Below are positions 24,180-35,980 of a stretch of 64,000 nt of DNA, piece by piece; position 1 is the first letter of the stretch, and every line of letters starts with the position of its first letter. The stretch comes from Paulownia fortunei (taxonomy: Eukaryota > Streptophyta > Magnoliopsida > Lamiales > Paulowniaceae): contig CM033118.1 in NCBI GenBank assembly GCA_019321725.1, positions 16,270,071 through 16,334,070 of the forward strand. The letters run 5' to 3'. The position numbers were made by a program, and so were the translations under genes. Below the pieces are notes generated by a model. It had not been told where the DNA came from. It did not search any database and worked only from the letters and a program-made list of their open reading frames with translations.

Positions 24180-25508
24180 TAGTGATATAATTGTTTAACT
24201 GTATAATGTGTTTAACTACACAACTATTTAATGTGATCATAAATAAGTTGATATCTAATACACAAAATTAAAAAATTAAAAAAAAGTTTACATCATTTTT
24301 TGAAGAAATAATTTGCGGCTTGGTAAGGAAATAATTACAATCTAAGAATTTTACATTTATGACTTAATTATAAAAACAAATAATATTTTATTAATCGGTG
24401 TAGAGAATGAAAAATATAAATTTTAGTATCACCAAAAAAAAATTTCAGAATGATTTAATTTAGAAAAGAAAAAGTGAGTGATGGTGTTTAAAACTCATTA
24501 TTGAATTGAAAAGTTGCTGGGGATTTTAGAACAAAAAAATTTAACGCTTTCATTCAATCAAAACTTTTATGCTTAACTCCTTTTGGACAGGAAGAATGCA
24601 TGGAAGAACAACTCCTTTTGAGTGTTCTTAAACTATAAATCGATGTTTTCTTTATATTTGTTCTTCCTCTCACATCGATCAATTCACCTTTCTCCATATT
24701 TATTCTCCCTCTCGCATCGGTTCTACATGAGATAATGAGATCATACGAAGACTTTTTCTTTTATTGGCGTTCGATAGGTAGGCTATTAGATTGAGTCGAA
24801 AGCCTACTAATACATAAAGGTTTCGGTTTGAGTGAGAGCTCAAATGGGAAGGCTAGGTAAACGAGAAGATCATGATCGAAAGCTCCATTGTTGTGAATAA
24901 TGAGAAAACCTTTTCAAAATTCAATCATCCCTTAGGTGGGCCAACTGATCGATTTGGGTTAGGCATCTCTCTCACAGAATTTTTCTGTAGCCAAGAACTT
25001 CATTATTGATCGATTAAGTGGATTCAATTCATTGGCAAATGAAAAATCTATAGTATTAACACTCAAGAAAAGAAGAAGAAGAAAAAAAAAAAAAAGAAAG
25101 AGTAAGAGTCATTGAGACAATAGCTAGGGTACCTAGAAGGAGATGTTAGAAAAGGCGAGGCGAGGCAAGGTAATTTCCATAGTGAAAAGCTTAGAACTAA
25201 AAAATATAACTTATCTTACTCTAGAATTAGAAACTCAATTTAAATTAGGTTTCTTAGTATATAATGGAGTTGTACTTCTTGTTTTATTTGGCTATAGATC
25301 TCATAAGAACCTATATATACTACCCATTTTAAAATTAATAAATAATTTGGGTCAACATTAAATACCCATCTATACACAGATGGTTTTTATTTAAAGATCC
25401 CATCAAACCAACAAAATTCATTGTAGATAAATTATCAAGATTGACTTAATTCAAACAAATAATAAATTTAGGTAAAAAGGAGACAAAGTATGATAACAAT
25501 CTTTCCAA

Positions 25509-25559
25509 AGTGCATTGTCATTGCATGGATTAGCACAAAAAATGTTTGTCAATCGCAGG
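25509..25559 (+). repeat. block E hairpin, copy 2
   Basis: Same 51-nt span. The arms AGTGCATT and ATCGCAGG have three mismatches. Inner TGC and GCA remain on either side of the ATGGATTA loop. Confidence 0.7.
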
Positions 25560-26499
25560 TAGTGATACAATTATTCAAATGTATAATGTGCTTAATTTCA
25601 CATAATTATACAAATTTTTAATGTGATCATCAATTTGATGATATAACAGACACACAAAAAAGAAAAAAAATTGCATCATTTTGTTTAGAACTTAATTTGT
25701 GGCTTCGTAAGGAAATGATTACAATGAAAGAATGTTGGTTTAATGACTCAGTTATAAATGGAGAAATATTTAATGAATAGGTGTAGAATATATTTAAGAG
25801 TACGAAAAAAAATAGAAATGTCAATATTACCAAAATAAAGAATGTCAAAATGATTTAACTTAGAAAAGAAAAAGTGAGTGCGAGTGTTTAAAGTTCATTA
25901 TTGAACTGAAAAGTTAGGGATAATTAGACCCACAAAAGTGTAACGCGTTGATTCAATCAAATCTTTTTTGAAAGGAATAAATGCAGTGAAGAACACTCTC
26001 CTTTCCATTAGTTCTTGAAGCTATCAATCCATGGTTCCCCATATTTATTCTCCCTCTCTTATCAATTCTGCCTCAGATGATGAAGCCCATGCAAAAACTT
26101 TTGGCATCCGAAAGGTAGGATTGAGTTGAAAGCCTACCAACTCATAAAGAATCCGATTCGAGCAAGAGTTCAAATAGGAGAGGCGAAAATATCTTAATCG
26201 AAAGCTCCACTGTTCTTGAACGATGAGAAAAACTTTTCAAAATTCGATCAAATATATCAAAAATCTCATCATTTTTTAAGTGGGCCGACCGATTTGGGCT
26301 GCCGTTCATGTTGTAGAACCTTTGCCTAAAAGATGAATTCCATTATTGATCAAATCGGGGATCCAATTCATTGACAAATAAAAAATCTATAGTATTTACA
26401 GTCACAGAAAAATAATAATAATAATAATAATAATAAACCCAAAAAAAATAAAAAAATCAGTGAAACAAGAGCTAGGTAAGGCAAAGGCGAGGTAGTGAA

Positions 26500-27540
26500 G
26501 AATTTAGAACTGAAAATTTTAAAGCATTTATTTAATCAAATCTTTTATGCCTAATTACTCTTCTTGGAAGTGAAGGTAGTGAAGAACTCTTTCCTTTCCA
26601 CTGGTTCTTGAAAGCTATCCAGACTTCCTCCATATTTGAAGGCTGGAAAAGGTGAGACAAGGTGCTCTCCATAGTGCTTAAAACTCAATATTGAAGTGAA
26701 AAGTTGCTAGGGATAATTAGAACTAAAAATTATTACTTATCTTATTTTAGAATTAGAAATTCAATTTAAATTAGCTTATAAGGGAGTTGTACTTCTTGTT
26801 TTATTTGTCTTTGGATCTCATGAAACGCAGCATGTACTACTCATTTTAACATTAATATATAGTTAGGGGTCAACATTAAATCTCCACCTATACACATAAA
26901 GTTTTATATTCTTTCTGAAAAGATAATCCTATCCAATTGTATTATACAAAATATATAACAACATAACTTACAACAACAACATATCCTTGGCAAGCCATGT
27001 TAACCCGCAAAAGCAAGGAGTCCTCATTTGAAACTAAACCTCCATCATTTTATTGTCTAGTTTTCTCATTGCTTTCGAAGACGAAAGGTTTATCATAACA
27101 ATCATTCTATCATCAACAACATAAGTCATTGGAGAGAATGGATGGCGGACATGACATGTTATCCACTTGAATACTATGATATCATCATTTTATTTTATAC
27201 ATATTCTACGGTCCAAAAATCTATATGGATAGTATCCAAATATGGTAGCAAGAATTTTCCCAGGGCTAGGGTGGCACCATAGGAGCTTGTTTATAGGGTA
27301 TAATTTTGTTTTTGTAGGGTGCATTATTGTAGAAGTAAATGTAATGCCTTTCACTTTCTCTCTTTATGATGTTGCAATACAATTTTTCAAAATAAGTCAT
27401 AAAGCTAAATAAGGAAATAATAATCATAACATGCACATTCATTTAAAGTTCCCATCAAACCAACAAAAGTATATTGTAGATAAATAATCAAGCAATATGT
27501 ATGTTAGAAAAAAGAAAAAAAATAACTTAATTAAAACAAA
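26500..27540 (+). repeat. unit segment sharing a private junction with 31905-32965
   Basis: From GAACTGAAAATTTTAAAGCA onward this segment tracks 31905-32965 far more closely than other copies. Both share the same internal deletion, in which GCTATCCAGACTTCCTCCAT runs straight into AAGGCTGG/AAGGCTAG, and the same block A and C variants. This indicates a later duplication of a composite unit. Confidence 0.7.
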
Positions 27541-27675
27541 TAATCAATCTTGGTAAAAAGGAGACATTAAGAGTAAGTATAGGAACTTGATTTGCACTAA
27601 CAAGTGGCTTTTTATCATTATTTTTCTGTAGTATCAATTTTAGGCAACATGGAAGTATGATAGCAATCTTTCCAA

Positions 27676-27726
27676 CGTGCAATGTCAGTGCATGGATTAG
27701 CACAAATAATGTTTGTTAATTGCACG
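27676..27726 (+). repeat. block E hairpin, copy 3
   Basis: Arms CGTGCAAT and ATTGCACG are perfectly complementary over 8 bp. A second nested stem, GTGC/GCAC, encloses ATGGATTA. Span 51 nt. Confidence 0.8.
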
Positions 27727-28525
27727 TAGTGATCTAATTATTCAAGTGTATAATGTGTTTAAGTGCACAAAATTTTACAAACTATTTAATGTGATAATCA
27801 ATTTGATATATACTACGCAAAAAATAAAAAAGTTGCATCATCTTTTTTAAGAACTAATTTGTGGCTTAGTAAGGAAATGATTACAATGAAATAATTTGCT
27901 TTAACAAATCATTTATAAAAAGTATATATTTTAGGAGAATATAATCAAGTGTATGAAAAAAAATAAAATATCACCAAAATAGAGTGTCAGAAGGGTTAAA
28001 TTTAGAAAGAAAAAAAGGAGTACTAGTGTTTTAAAGCTCATCATTGAACTGCAAAGTTGCTAGGAATCATTAGAAATAAAAATATGTAACGTGTTCATTC
28101 AATTAAATCTTTTATATGCCTAATTATTCTTTTTAGAAAGAAAAAAATGCAGGGAAGAACTCTTTTCTTTCCATTGGTTCTTTAAAACTAGCAATCCACA
28201 CTTTCTTCATATTTATTCTCCCTCTCATATTAGTTCTACATCAAATGACGAGTCATACAAATTTTTTCTCTTTTATTAGTATTCAATAGGTAGGCTGTTA
28301 GATTAGTCCAAAGTCTACCAATACATAAAGATTCCAATTTGAGTGAGAGCTCAAATGGAGGAAGGCCAGAAGATATTATTCAAAAGCTCTATTGTTCTGA
28401 ATAGTAAAAAGTATTTTCAAAATTCGATTAAATCGATCGAAAATCTCATCGTCTCTTAAATGGACCAAGAGAACTTGGTCTAGGCATTCGCGTTATAGAA
28501 CCTTTCTCTAGTCAATAATTCTATT

Positions 28526-28827
28526 TTTTTATACTCATATTCCTGGCTTACACCAGTCAATTTTGGACTTTCTAACCACCTGCTCAAGCACCTAGGAGGA
28601 GGTAAATTGTGGGATATGCCTCAACTGAATCACAGGTTCCCCCATGACTGTACACTTCTGCGCACAAGGAGCCGCCTCCAAAGTGATTGCTCCATACCAA
28701 ACTCCGGCCGCAGGGTCCCACTGGGGGTACAGTGATTACTTCATACCGAAATTCAGCCGTATATTCCCATCAGGATTCGAACCCTCACGCTACCGCTGGA
28801 AGCGAGAAGCATGTTGATTGATCCACT
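28526..28827 (-). mobile_element. tRNA-derived SINE-like insertion
   Basis: About 300 bp absent from sister units. On the minus strand it starts near 28827, carries the Pol III B-box GGTTCGAATCC at 28783-28773 (about 45 nt in), is GC-richer than its surroundings and ends in an A-rich tail (T run on the plus strand at 28524-28530). The flanks AATAATTCTATT (28514-28525) and AATAATCCCATT (28828-28839) form a 12-bp target duplication with two C/T mismatches. The A-box is not convincing. Position, size, B-box, tail and duplication together support a SINE. Confidence 0.75.
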
Positions 28828-29483
28828 AATAATCCCATTATTAATTGAATTGGGCCCTGTCCAATTCATTGGAAAATGAAAAACCAATAGTATTAGAATT
28901 GAAAAAAATAAAAAAAAAAAGAAGCTAGGTAAGCAAGAAGGAGAAGCTAGAAAGGGTGAGACAATGTACTCTCCATACTGTTTAAAAATCATTATTAAAC
29001 TGAAAATTTGCTAGGATCATTAGAACTAAAAAATAAAATTTATTTTATTTAAGAATTAAAAATAAAATTTAAACTGCTTTATTTTTTATATAAGGGAGTT
29101 GTAGTTTTTTATTTGTGTTTACATCTCACGAGAACCCTACATGTATTATTTTTTATTTAAAGTAAAAAATAGTTGGGTTGAATGTTAAACCGCCGCCTAA
29201 ACACACATATTTATATTCATTTTTATAATTGGTGATTTCATTCTATCCAATTATATATTATTAATAAATAATAGCACAACGTACAACAACAACATACTCT
29301 CCGACATACCATCTTAAAACTCGCAAAAGCAAGGAGTCCTCGTTTCAACTAAAGCTCCATTATTTTACTGCCTAGTCTTCTCATTGCTTCCGAAGGCAAA
29401 AAGATTTGCTCGTGATATGAGATCTAATCCAGTGGAGAGATTATTAGGCAACATGCAATTAAGTATGATAGTAATCTTTCCAA

Positions 29484-29534
29484 TGTGCAATCTTAGTGCA
29501 TGGATTAGCACAAATAATGTTTGCTAATTGCATG
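29484..29534 (+). repeat. block E hairpin, copy 4
   Basis: Arms TGTGCAAT and ATTGCATG. Both changes are C-to-T, so as RNA the outer two pairs become G-U wobbles. The nested GTGC/GCAC stem is intact. Span 51 nt. Confidence 0.75.
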
Positions 29535-29788
29535 TAGTGATGTAATTATTCAACTGTATAATGTGTTTAACTGCACATATTTACAACACTTTTTTATGTG
29601 ATCATCAATAGGTTGATATCTAATACAAAACAAAGTTTGCATAATTTTTTTAGACTTACTATGTAAGGAAATTATTAAAATAATTTTATTAAAATTATTA
29701 AAAAAAGTTTGCTTAGTAAGGAAATTAGTAAAATTAAATAATTTTGCTTTAATGACTTAGCTATAAAAAGAAACACATTTTAAGAAAT

Positions 29789-29886
29789 AAGGTAATTTAT
29801 TGGTAAACACCTTATTCCTACGACCTAGTTGGTTATGTGTTCGAGTCACCTGAAAGGAAATTGGGACCAATCAGTATCCTTTTTTT
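29789..29886 (+). mobile_element. short SINE-like copy
   Basis: A moderately GC-rich segment of about 100 bp has a B-box-like TGTTCGAGTCA at 29839-29849 and ends in TCCTTTTTTT, a Pol III terminator-like run. It interrupts block F of the repeat unit. No target duplication could be fixed. Confidence 0.35.
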
Positions 29887-31570
29887 AAAAAAATAAAAAA
29901 AAATAATATATAGGGAATGAAAAACAATAGAAATGTCAAAATCACCAAAATAAAGAATGATTTAATTTAGGAAAAAAAAAAAAGTGATTGCTAGTGTTTA
30001 AAGAAGAATAATATCATTGTTGAACTGAAAAGTTGCTAGGGATCATTTGAACTAAAAATCTAACTTAGTTTAGAATTAGAAATTGGATTTAAAATTAGCT
30101 TTTTTTTTTTTTTTATGTAAACAAGTATTACTCCTTATTTCATTTCACCTAAATTTTTATTGTGATCCCTGCATGTACTATTTAATTTTGAGATTAATAA
30201 ACAGATTGGGATCAACATCAAATCAGGCAAGCGGTTTTAAAAAAAAAAGAAAAACATAAAATTCATGTGTTTGAACTCGTGTTCATGTGTGTGTTTGGAT
30301 CAATAAACTGCAGTTTCATTTGCGAAACTCTATATTTCCATGGTTGTTCTTTACACTTATATTATTACTATTATTTTTTTATTTTGTTATTCATTTCTGA
30401 AAAAAATATTATTTCCAAAAATATCTTGACGAGATCTATCTTAATTACAATTTCTCTATGCCGACATTAGTTCCGATTCTCAAATGCCCCTTTTTTTTAT
30501 GCGAGCAAGGGTTCAAACGGGGGAGGCGAGAATATCTTGATTGAAAAGTTGCTAGTTATCATTAGAACTAAAAAATACAACTTATCTTTTTTAGAATTAA
30601 AAACTGAATTTAAACTAGCGATGTTTTTTTATGTAAGGGAGTTCTACTTCTTATTTTATGTTTCTTTCGATATTTTATATGTCTTTCGATCTCACGAGAA
30701 CCCTAAATATACTATTCATTTTTTAGATTGATAAATGATTTGAGTCAACGTTCAACCCTTCAAAGGTATAAACAATTTTATATTCTTTCTCAAAAGATAA
30801 ATAGTTATTTCATCCTCTCCAATTGTATAATATTAAAAAAAAATAGCACAATGTGCAACAAATATATATCCCCCGACGAGCCATCTTAAACTTGCAAAAA
30901 CAAGGAGTCCTTGTTTCAACTAAATCTCCATTATTTGGTTATCTAGTCTTCTCATTGGTTTCGAAGGCAGAAGGTTTGCCATAATAATCATTCTATTCCC
31001 AACAATAAAAGATGTTGGAAAGATTGTCTCGTGGACATACTATCCACTTGATTACTATTGTGAGCTAATAAATTATATATCATGATGTCATCATTTCATT
31101 TTAGACTACGGCTCACAATCCCACTTGAAAAGTATCCAAGTATAGCAAGAAATATCCCGGGGCGAAGGCGACACAATAGGAGCTAGTTTAATGGGTTATA
31201 TTTTTGGTCGATTTTTTGTTTTTTTAGGTACATGACGATATAAGTAAATGTATTGTCTTTCCCATGCTCTCTTTATCTTGTTGCAATACATTTTCCAAAA
31301 TCAGTCGTATAGCTAAATAAGGAATAACAAGCACTTTTATTTAAAGATCTCATCAAAACAACAAAAGTAAATTGTAGATAAATAATCAAACATAATCTAT
31401 GGTACAATGAAGATAACAACTTAATTGAAAAACAATAATTAATCTTCGTAAAAAGAAGATTTCAAAAATAAGTCTAGGAACTTGATTTGAACTAACAACT
31501 GCCCTTTTTCTCCTTGTTTCTTGGAGCAACATTTTTAGGCAACCTTGAAGTAAGATAGCAATCTATTGAA

Positions 31571-31621
31571 CGTGCAATGTTAGTGCATGGATTAGCACAA
31601 ATAATGTTTGTCAATTGCACG
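31571..31621 (+). repeat. block E hairpin, copy 5
   Basis: Perfect CGTGCAAT/ATTGCACG arms and perfect nested GTGC/GCAC stem, span 51 nt; nearly the same sequence as copy 3. Confidence 0.8.
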
Positions 31622-31904
31622 TAGTGATCATACATAATATTCAACTGTACAATGTGTTTATGCAGCTATTTAATGTGGTCATCAATTTTATATCATCATT
31701 TTTTTAAGAACTAATTTGTGGCTTAGAAATGATTACAAGAAAGAAATTTTCTTCGATGACTCAGTTATAAAAAACAAAAAATATTTTATGAATCGGTGTA
31801 GAATATATTTAAGAGTACGAAAATTAGAAATATTTATATTACCAAAACAAAGAATGATTTAATGTAGAACAGAAAAAGTAAGTGGTTATTGAACTGAAAA
31901 GTTG

Positions 31905-32965
31905 CAAGGGATCATAGAACTGAAAATTTTAAAGCATTTATTCAATTGAATCTTTTATGCCTAATTACTCTTCTTGGAAGCGAAGGTAGTGAAGAACTCT
32001 TTTCCTTTCCACTGGTTCTTGAAAGCTATCCAGACTTCCTCCATAGTTGAAGGCTAGAAAAAGTGAGACAAGGTGCTCTCCATAGTGCTTAAAACTCATT
32101 ATTGAAGTGCAAAGTTGTTAGGGATAATTAAAACTAAAAAATATAACTTATCTCATTTTAGAATTTGTAACTCAATTTAAATTAGCTTTCTTTTTTTTTT
32201 TAATTTAAGGGAATTGTACTTCTTGTTTTATTTGTCTTTGAATCTCATGACAACCCTACATGTACTACTCATTTTTAAATCTGCACCTGTACACGGTTTT
32301 ATATTCTTTCTCAAAAGATAATCCTATCCAATTGTATATTACGAAATATACAATAGCATAATTTACAACAACTACATATCCTTGGAAAGCCATGTTAACT
32401 CGCAAAAGCAAGGAGTCCTCCTTTGAAACTAAACCTCCATCATTTTATTGTATAGTCTTCTCATTGCTATAGAAGGTGAAAGGTTTGTCATAACAATCAT
32501 TCTATCACCAATAATGGAAGTCGGTGAAGAGATTGACTGACGGACATGACATGCTATCCACTTGAATACTACTGTGAGTTAATGAATTACACTTTATAAT
32601 ATCATTATTTTATTTTATGATATTATTTTATACATATTCTACGATCCAAGAATCCATATGGATAGTAATCAAGTGGTAGCAAGAAATTTCCCAGGGCTAA
32701 GGTGGCACCATAGTAGTTGGTTTATAGGGTACATTTTTAGTCATATTTTTGTTTTTGTAGGGTACATTATTGTAGAAGTAAATGTAATGCCTTTCACTCT
32801 CTCTCTTTATGAAGTTGCAATAAAATTTTTCAAAAGAAGTCATAAAGCTAAATAAAGAAATAATAAGCATAACATGCACATTCATTTTAAGATGCCATCA
32901 AACCAGCAAAATTATATTGTAGATAAATAATCAAGCATAGTGTATGTTAGGAAAAAGAAAAATAA
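31905..32965 (+). repeat. sister of the 26500-27540 segment
   Basis: Same block order, shared deletion and shared variants as its partner; after about 32970 the partners diverge, because this copy jumps to block H. Confidence 0.7.
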
Positions 32966-33425
32966 CTTAATTAAAATTTGATTAAATTGATCGAAAATCT
33001 CATCATCTTTTAGATGGGCCAATCAATCGAGTTGGGCTAGGCATTCATGCCACATAATCTTTCTCTAGTTAAGAATCCCATTATTGATCGAATTGGACGG
33101 ATCCAATTCATTGGCAAATGAAAAACCAATAGTACTAAAATGGAGAAAAAAAATAAAAATAAAAAATCTAGGTAAGCAAGATGGAGTAGCTAGAAAAGGC
33201 CAGACAATGTCCTCTTCATAGTGTATAAAAACTATTATTGAACTAAAAAGTTGCTAGGGATCATTAGAACTAATAAATATAACTTATTTTTATTTAAGAA
33301 TTAAAAACTAAATTTAAATTAGCTTTATTTTTTATATAATAGAGTTGTATTTTTGTTATTTGCCTTTGAATCTCATGAAAATCCTACATATACTACTCAT
33401 ATTGAAAATAATAATTTCCAAAATA

Positions 33426-35980
33426 TCTTGACCAGATCTTAGTTAATTGCAATTTCAGTTAGACTCTACTTTTAGCAGCGTTTGTTCCTATCTTTAAAGC
33501 CTTTTTTTAAAATTATATACTATGTTGAAACTCAAAATCTTATTTATTTGATTCACTCTATGTGGAAATTATGGAATTCTCTCAGTTCAACTCCATATTT
33601 TTCATTTTCAACTATATATTATATTATTGAAACTCACCACTATCCCTTACATTTAATTTATGTATTATTATTTTCAAATTATATTATTACAGTGGATTCA
33701 CTACCTATAAATTATCTTAAATAAATTATTATTATTTAAAGTCAAAGTAGACAACATCATCATCAATTTTATCTAATATGCATATATATTAATTTCAAAC
33801 TACATCGTTCTAATAAGATGCATAATCTTCAATCATACTAATAAATTATTATATTCAAAATATATTCCACCATTACAAACTTCACAAATTACTAATATAA
33901 ATAATTATGATAATGGTACTACTCAAAATACACAACCAAACATAATTCTAAATTTATTGTATTTTTTTGTACAAAAAATCAATAAAATATACTCAATCGA
34001 ACATATTATAATTTTCAAATCTATATATTATCCATTTCTATCCATTAATCCAGACATACTTTTATTTTTCATACGAAAATGAAAACAATATTAAATTCTC
34101 AATGACAATACTGAAAATGAAAATTCTCGTTGAAAATGGTAAACCTAGAGAGTAGCCAAAAGTTGCATTTTATCATGGACCAATTGATATGTAAATAAGA
34201 ATTCATTATTCAGATTTCTTCTTGATCATTTTACGCCTTTGCATCTACGGTTTATTACTCATCGACAATAAATTTATTAGATGATAACAAATCAACTGCT
34301 ACTTAGGTTCTTCCAAATTAAGTTATTTCACATTGTCTAACCTTTGTGTTGCTCATTTGGCCACTGTCATTTATGTTATTCCCAATTTCTTATCATACAA
34401 TTTACACAGCCTCTCACTAAATTTAATATAAGAATTGCCTTTTTTTTTTCAAATTATTGTTTAATTTAAGTCACACCCATAAAATAAACAAAAAATTGAA
34501 TTTTCAGTGTATTATAGCTCACGTATATAGAACTCATTTCAAAATTCCAAACCATCCATAAACAAATTATATCCCAATATTACTATGATACGCAAAGAAG
34601 TTGGTTTTATCGGATACAACAAATTTCATTTCGTGAGAGCTACAATCGATCATAGTAACAAATTCAAGATTCAAGAATAATTTGATAGTTCTTAAAATTC
34701 GAACTTCAAATATCAAGCAGGATAGTTTGGGGAAAACTCGATTAAATCTCATTTACATAACAAAATTCCTCTTTAAAATTAGCAACTAATTTGAAAACAT
34801 TCATACTAAAAATTAATTATTTTATCAATACAATACATTTATATGTGAAATCGTTAATAAAAATTATAAATTGTATATCTTTATTAAAAAATAAAAAATA
34901 AATGAATATAATATTATCTTATTAAAATAAAAATAAAATTTGATATAAATCAAAGTGATAATGAAAATATCCAAGAAATTTTGTCACAAAGATATATACA
35001 AAACTTTAAGATTCTATCAAAATTTCATATTTTACTCGTGTTATTTTAAAAAATACAGAGAATTTTGTTACCATGCAATTAGCCATCATTTTCTGCATAG
35101 TTTCCTAACAGAATTTTCATATTATTTGTTATTTCCTTCTACCATAATCAGTACATTTAGTAAAACTGCAAAAACGTTTAATTTTCAAACAATGAACATA
35201 AACAAGAGGGATCTTTGTCAAATTATTGTGCGAATAAATGAATGCTGCAGCTGCCCTAGGTAAAAATTTACATTGTAAAAATTTAAACGCGTAACAAATA
35301 ATTTAGTTTTGGTATGTGCTTCACTTTATATTCCATCTTATTCATCAAAATGTATATTTTAAAAAAAAAATTATAAACGCGACATGCATCTCTATTGTGA
35401 AATATAAAATGAAATACTAAATTAACATAAAAACCCCAGAATAGAACAATCAATCAGTGCTGCTTAATTATCAATAGTCGCTAAAGCCTATTCATGTGAC
35501 ATAAAATCGGGGACTAAGTACTAATTTGAATTGAACCATTAGAGGACAATAAGAAGAATTATCAACCATTTGAAGATATGTCTTCCTAGAAACCACAACA
35601 ATATCTGTTGCAAATACAAATTGTTATAGTACTAAAGGATGATATGCAGAACGATAAATATGCAAATTGTTTAGCAATAAAGGATACTGTATTGCACATC
35701 AGTTCACTCAATCAAAATTGGAAGAAAATACAAAGACAGACAGAGATAGAGAGAGGTTATCATATTACAGATATAATGATGTATGGATCAAAATATGATT
35801 GAACACTCAGATCAATCAGCCAGGTTAATAACTAAATTTGACTTTAAGAGGACTCTTTTCAACACCAAACCTCGAGTAAAGCTTGTGACTTACAGAAATT
35901 AAAGCTGTCTGAAAGGAGCACAGAAGAAAAATCAGGCACATCATCAACGAATCCACCAATAATCAACGCTGCTTGTGATT
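33426..35980. other. AT-rich intergenic DNA downstream of the WD40 gene
   Basis: No gene, RNA or repeat boundary recognised. The part next to 35980 presumably includes the 3' UTR of the minus-strand WD40 gene, but I could not place a polyadenylation signal. Confidence 0.5.

Larger units (their letters stand above)
22065..33425 (+). repeat. cluster of about 5-6 diverged 1.4-2.3 kb noncoding repeat units
   Basis: The same ordered blocks recur. Block A (AAGGAGTCCTC and flanks): about 23428, 27014, 29331, 30902, 32411. Block B (GTAGCAAGAAATTTCCC type): about 23980, 27230, 31130, 32660. Block E (ATGTTAGTGCATGGATTAGC type, with a hairpin): 24129, 25509, 27676, 29484, 31571. Block G (TATTCTCCCTCTC): about 24703, 26046, 28212. 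Block I (GTTGCTAGGGATCATTAGAA type): about 25180, 26700, 28060, 29000, 30020, 30545, 31910, 32110, 33245. Some units lack blocks; for example A-D are missing before 25509 and D-G are missing after 32900. All frames in all copies are broken, so I see no conserved protein. Family unknown. Flanking DNA at 33480 and beyond lacks these blocks. Confidence 0.85.

Noticed and set aside
26408..26435. ATA-type triplet run as a CRISPR-like or structured array
   Set aside because: Plain (ATA)n microsatellite with no spacers.
28773..28783. Possible tRNA gene, from the GGTTCGAATCC match
   Set aside because: No acceptor stem, anticodon arm or D-arm could be assembled; the motif fits a SINE B-box.
28753..28992. 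79-residue minus-strand frame
   Set aside because: It runs through the SINE-like insertion and poly-purine DNA; no coding support.
32658..32855. Frame in block B reading M-D-S-N-Q-V-V-A-R-N-F-P-G, with a donor-like GGGTACA after it
   Set aside because: The equivalent blocks near 23980, 27230 and 31130 carry shifts and stops in every frame, so a conserved exon is not supported.
22065..33425. Cluster interpreted as a Helitron or as tandem solo LTRs
   Set aside because: No consistent TC...CTRR ends, no TG...CA borders with 5-bp duplications, and no rep/helicase or gag-pol remnants were found in any unit.
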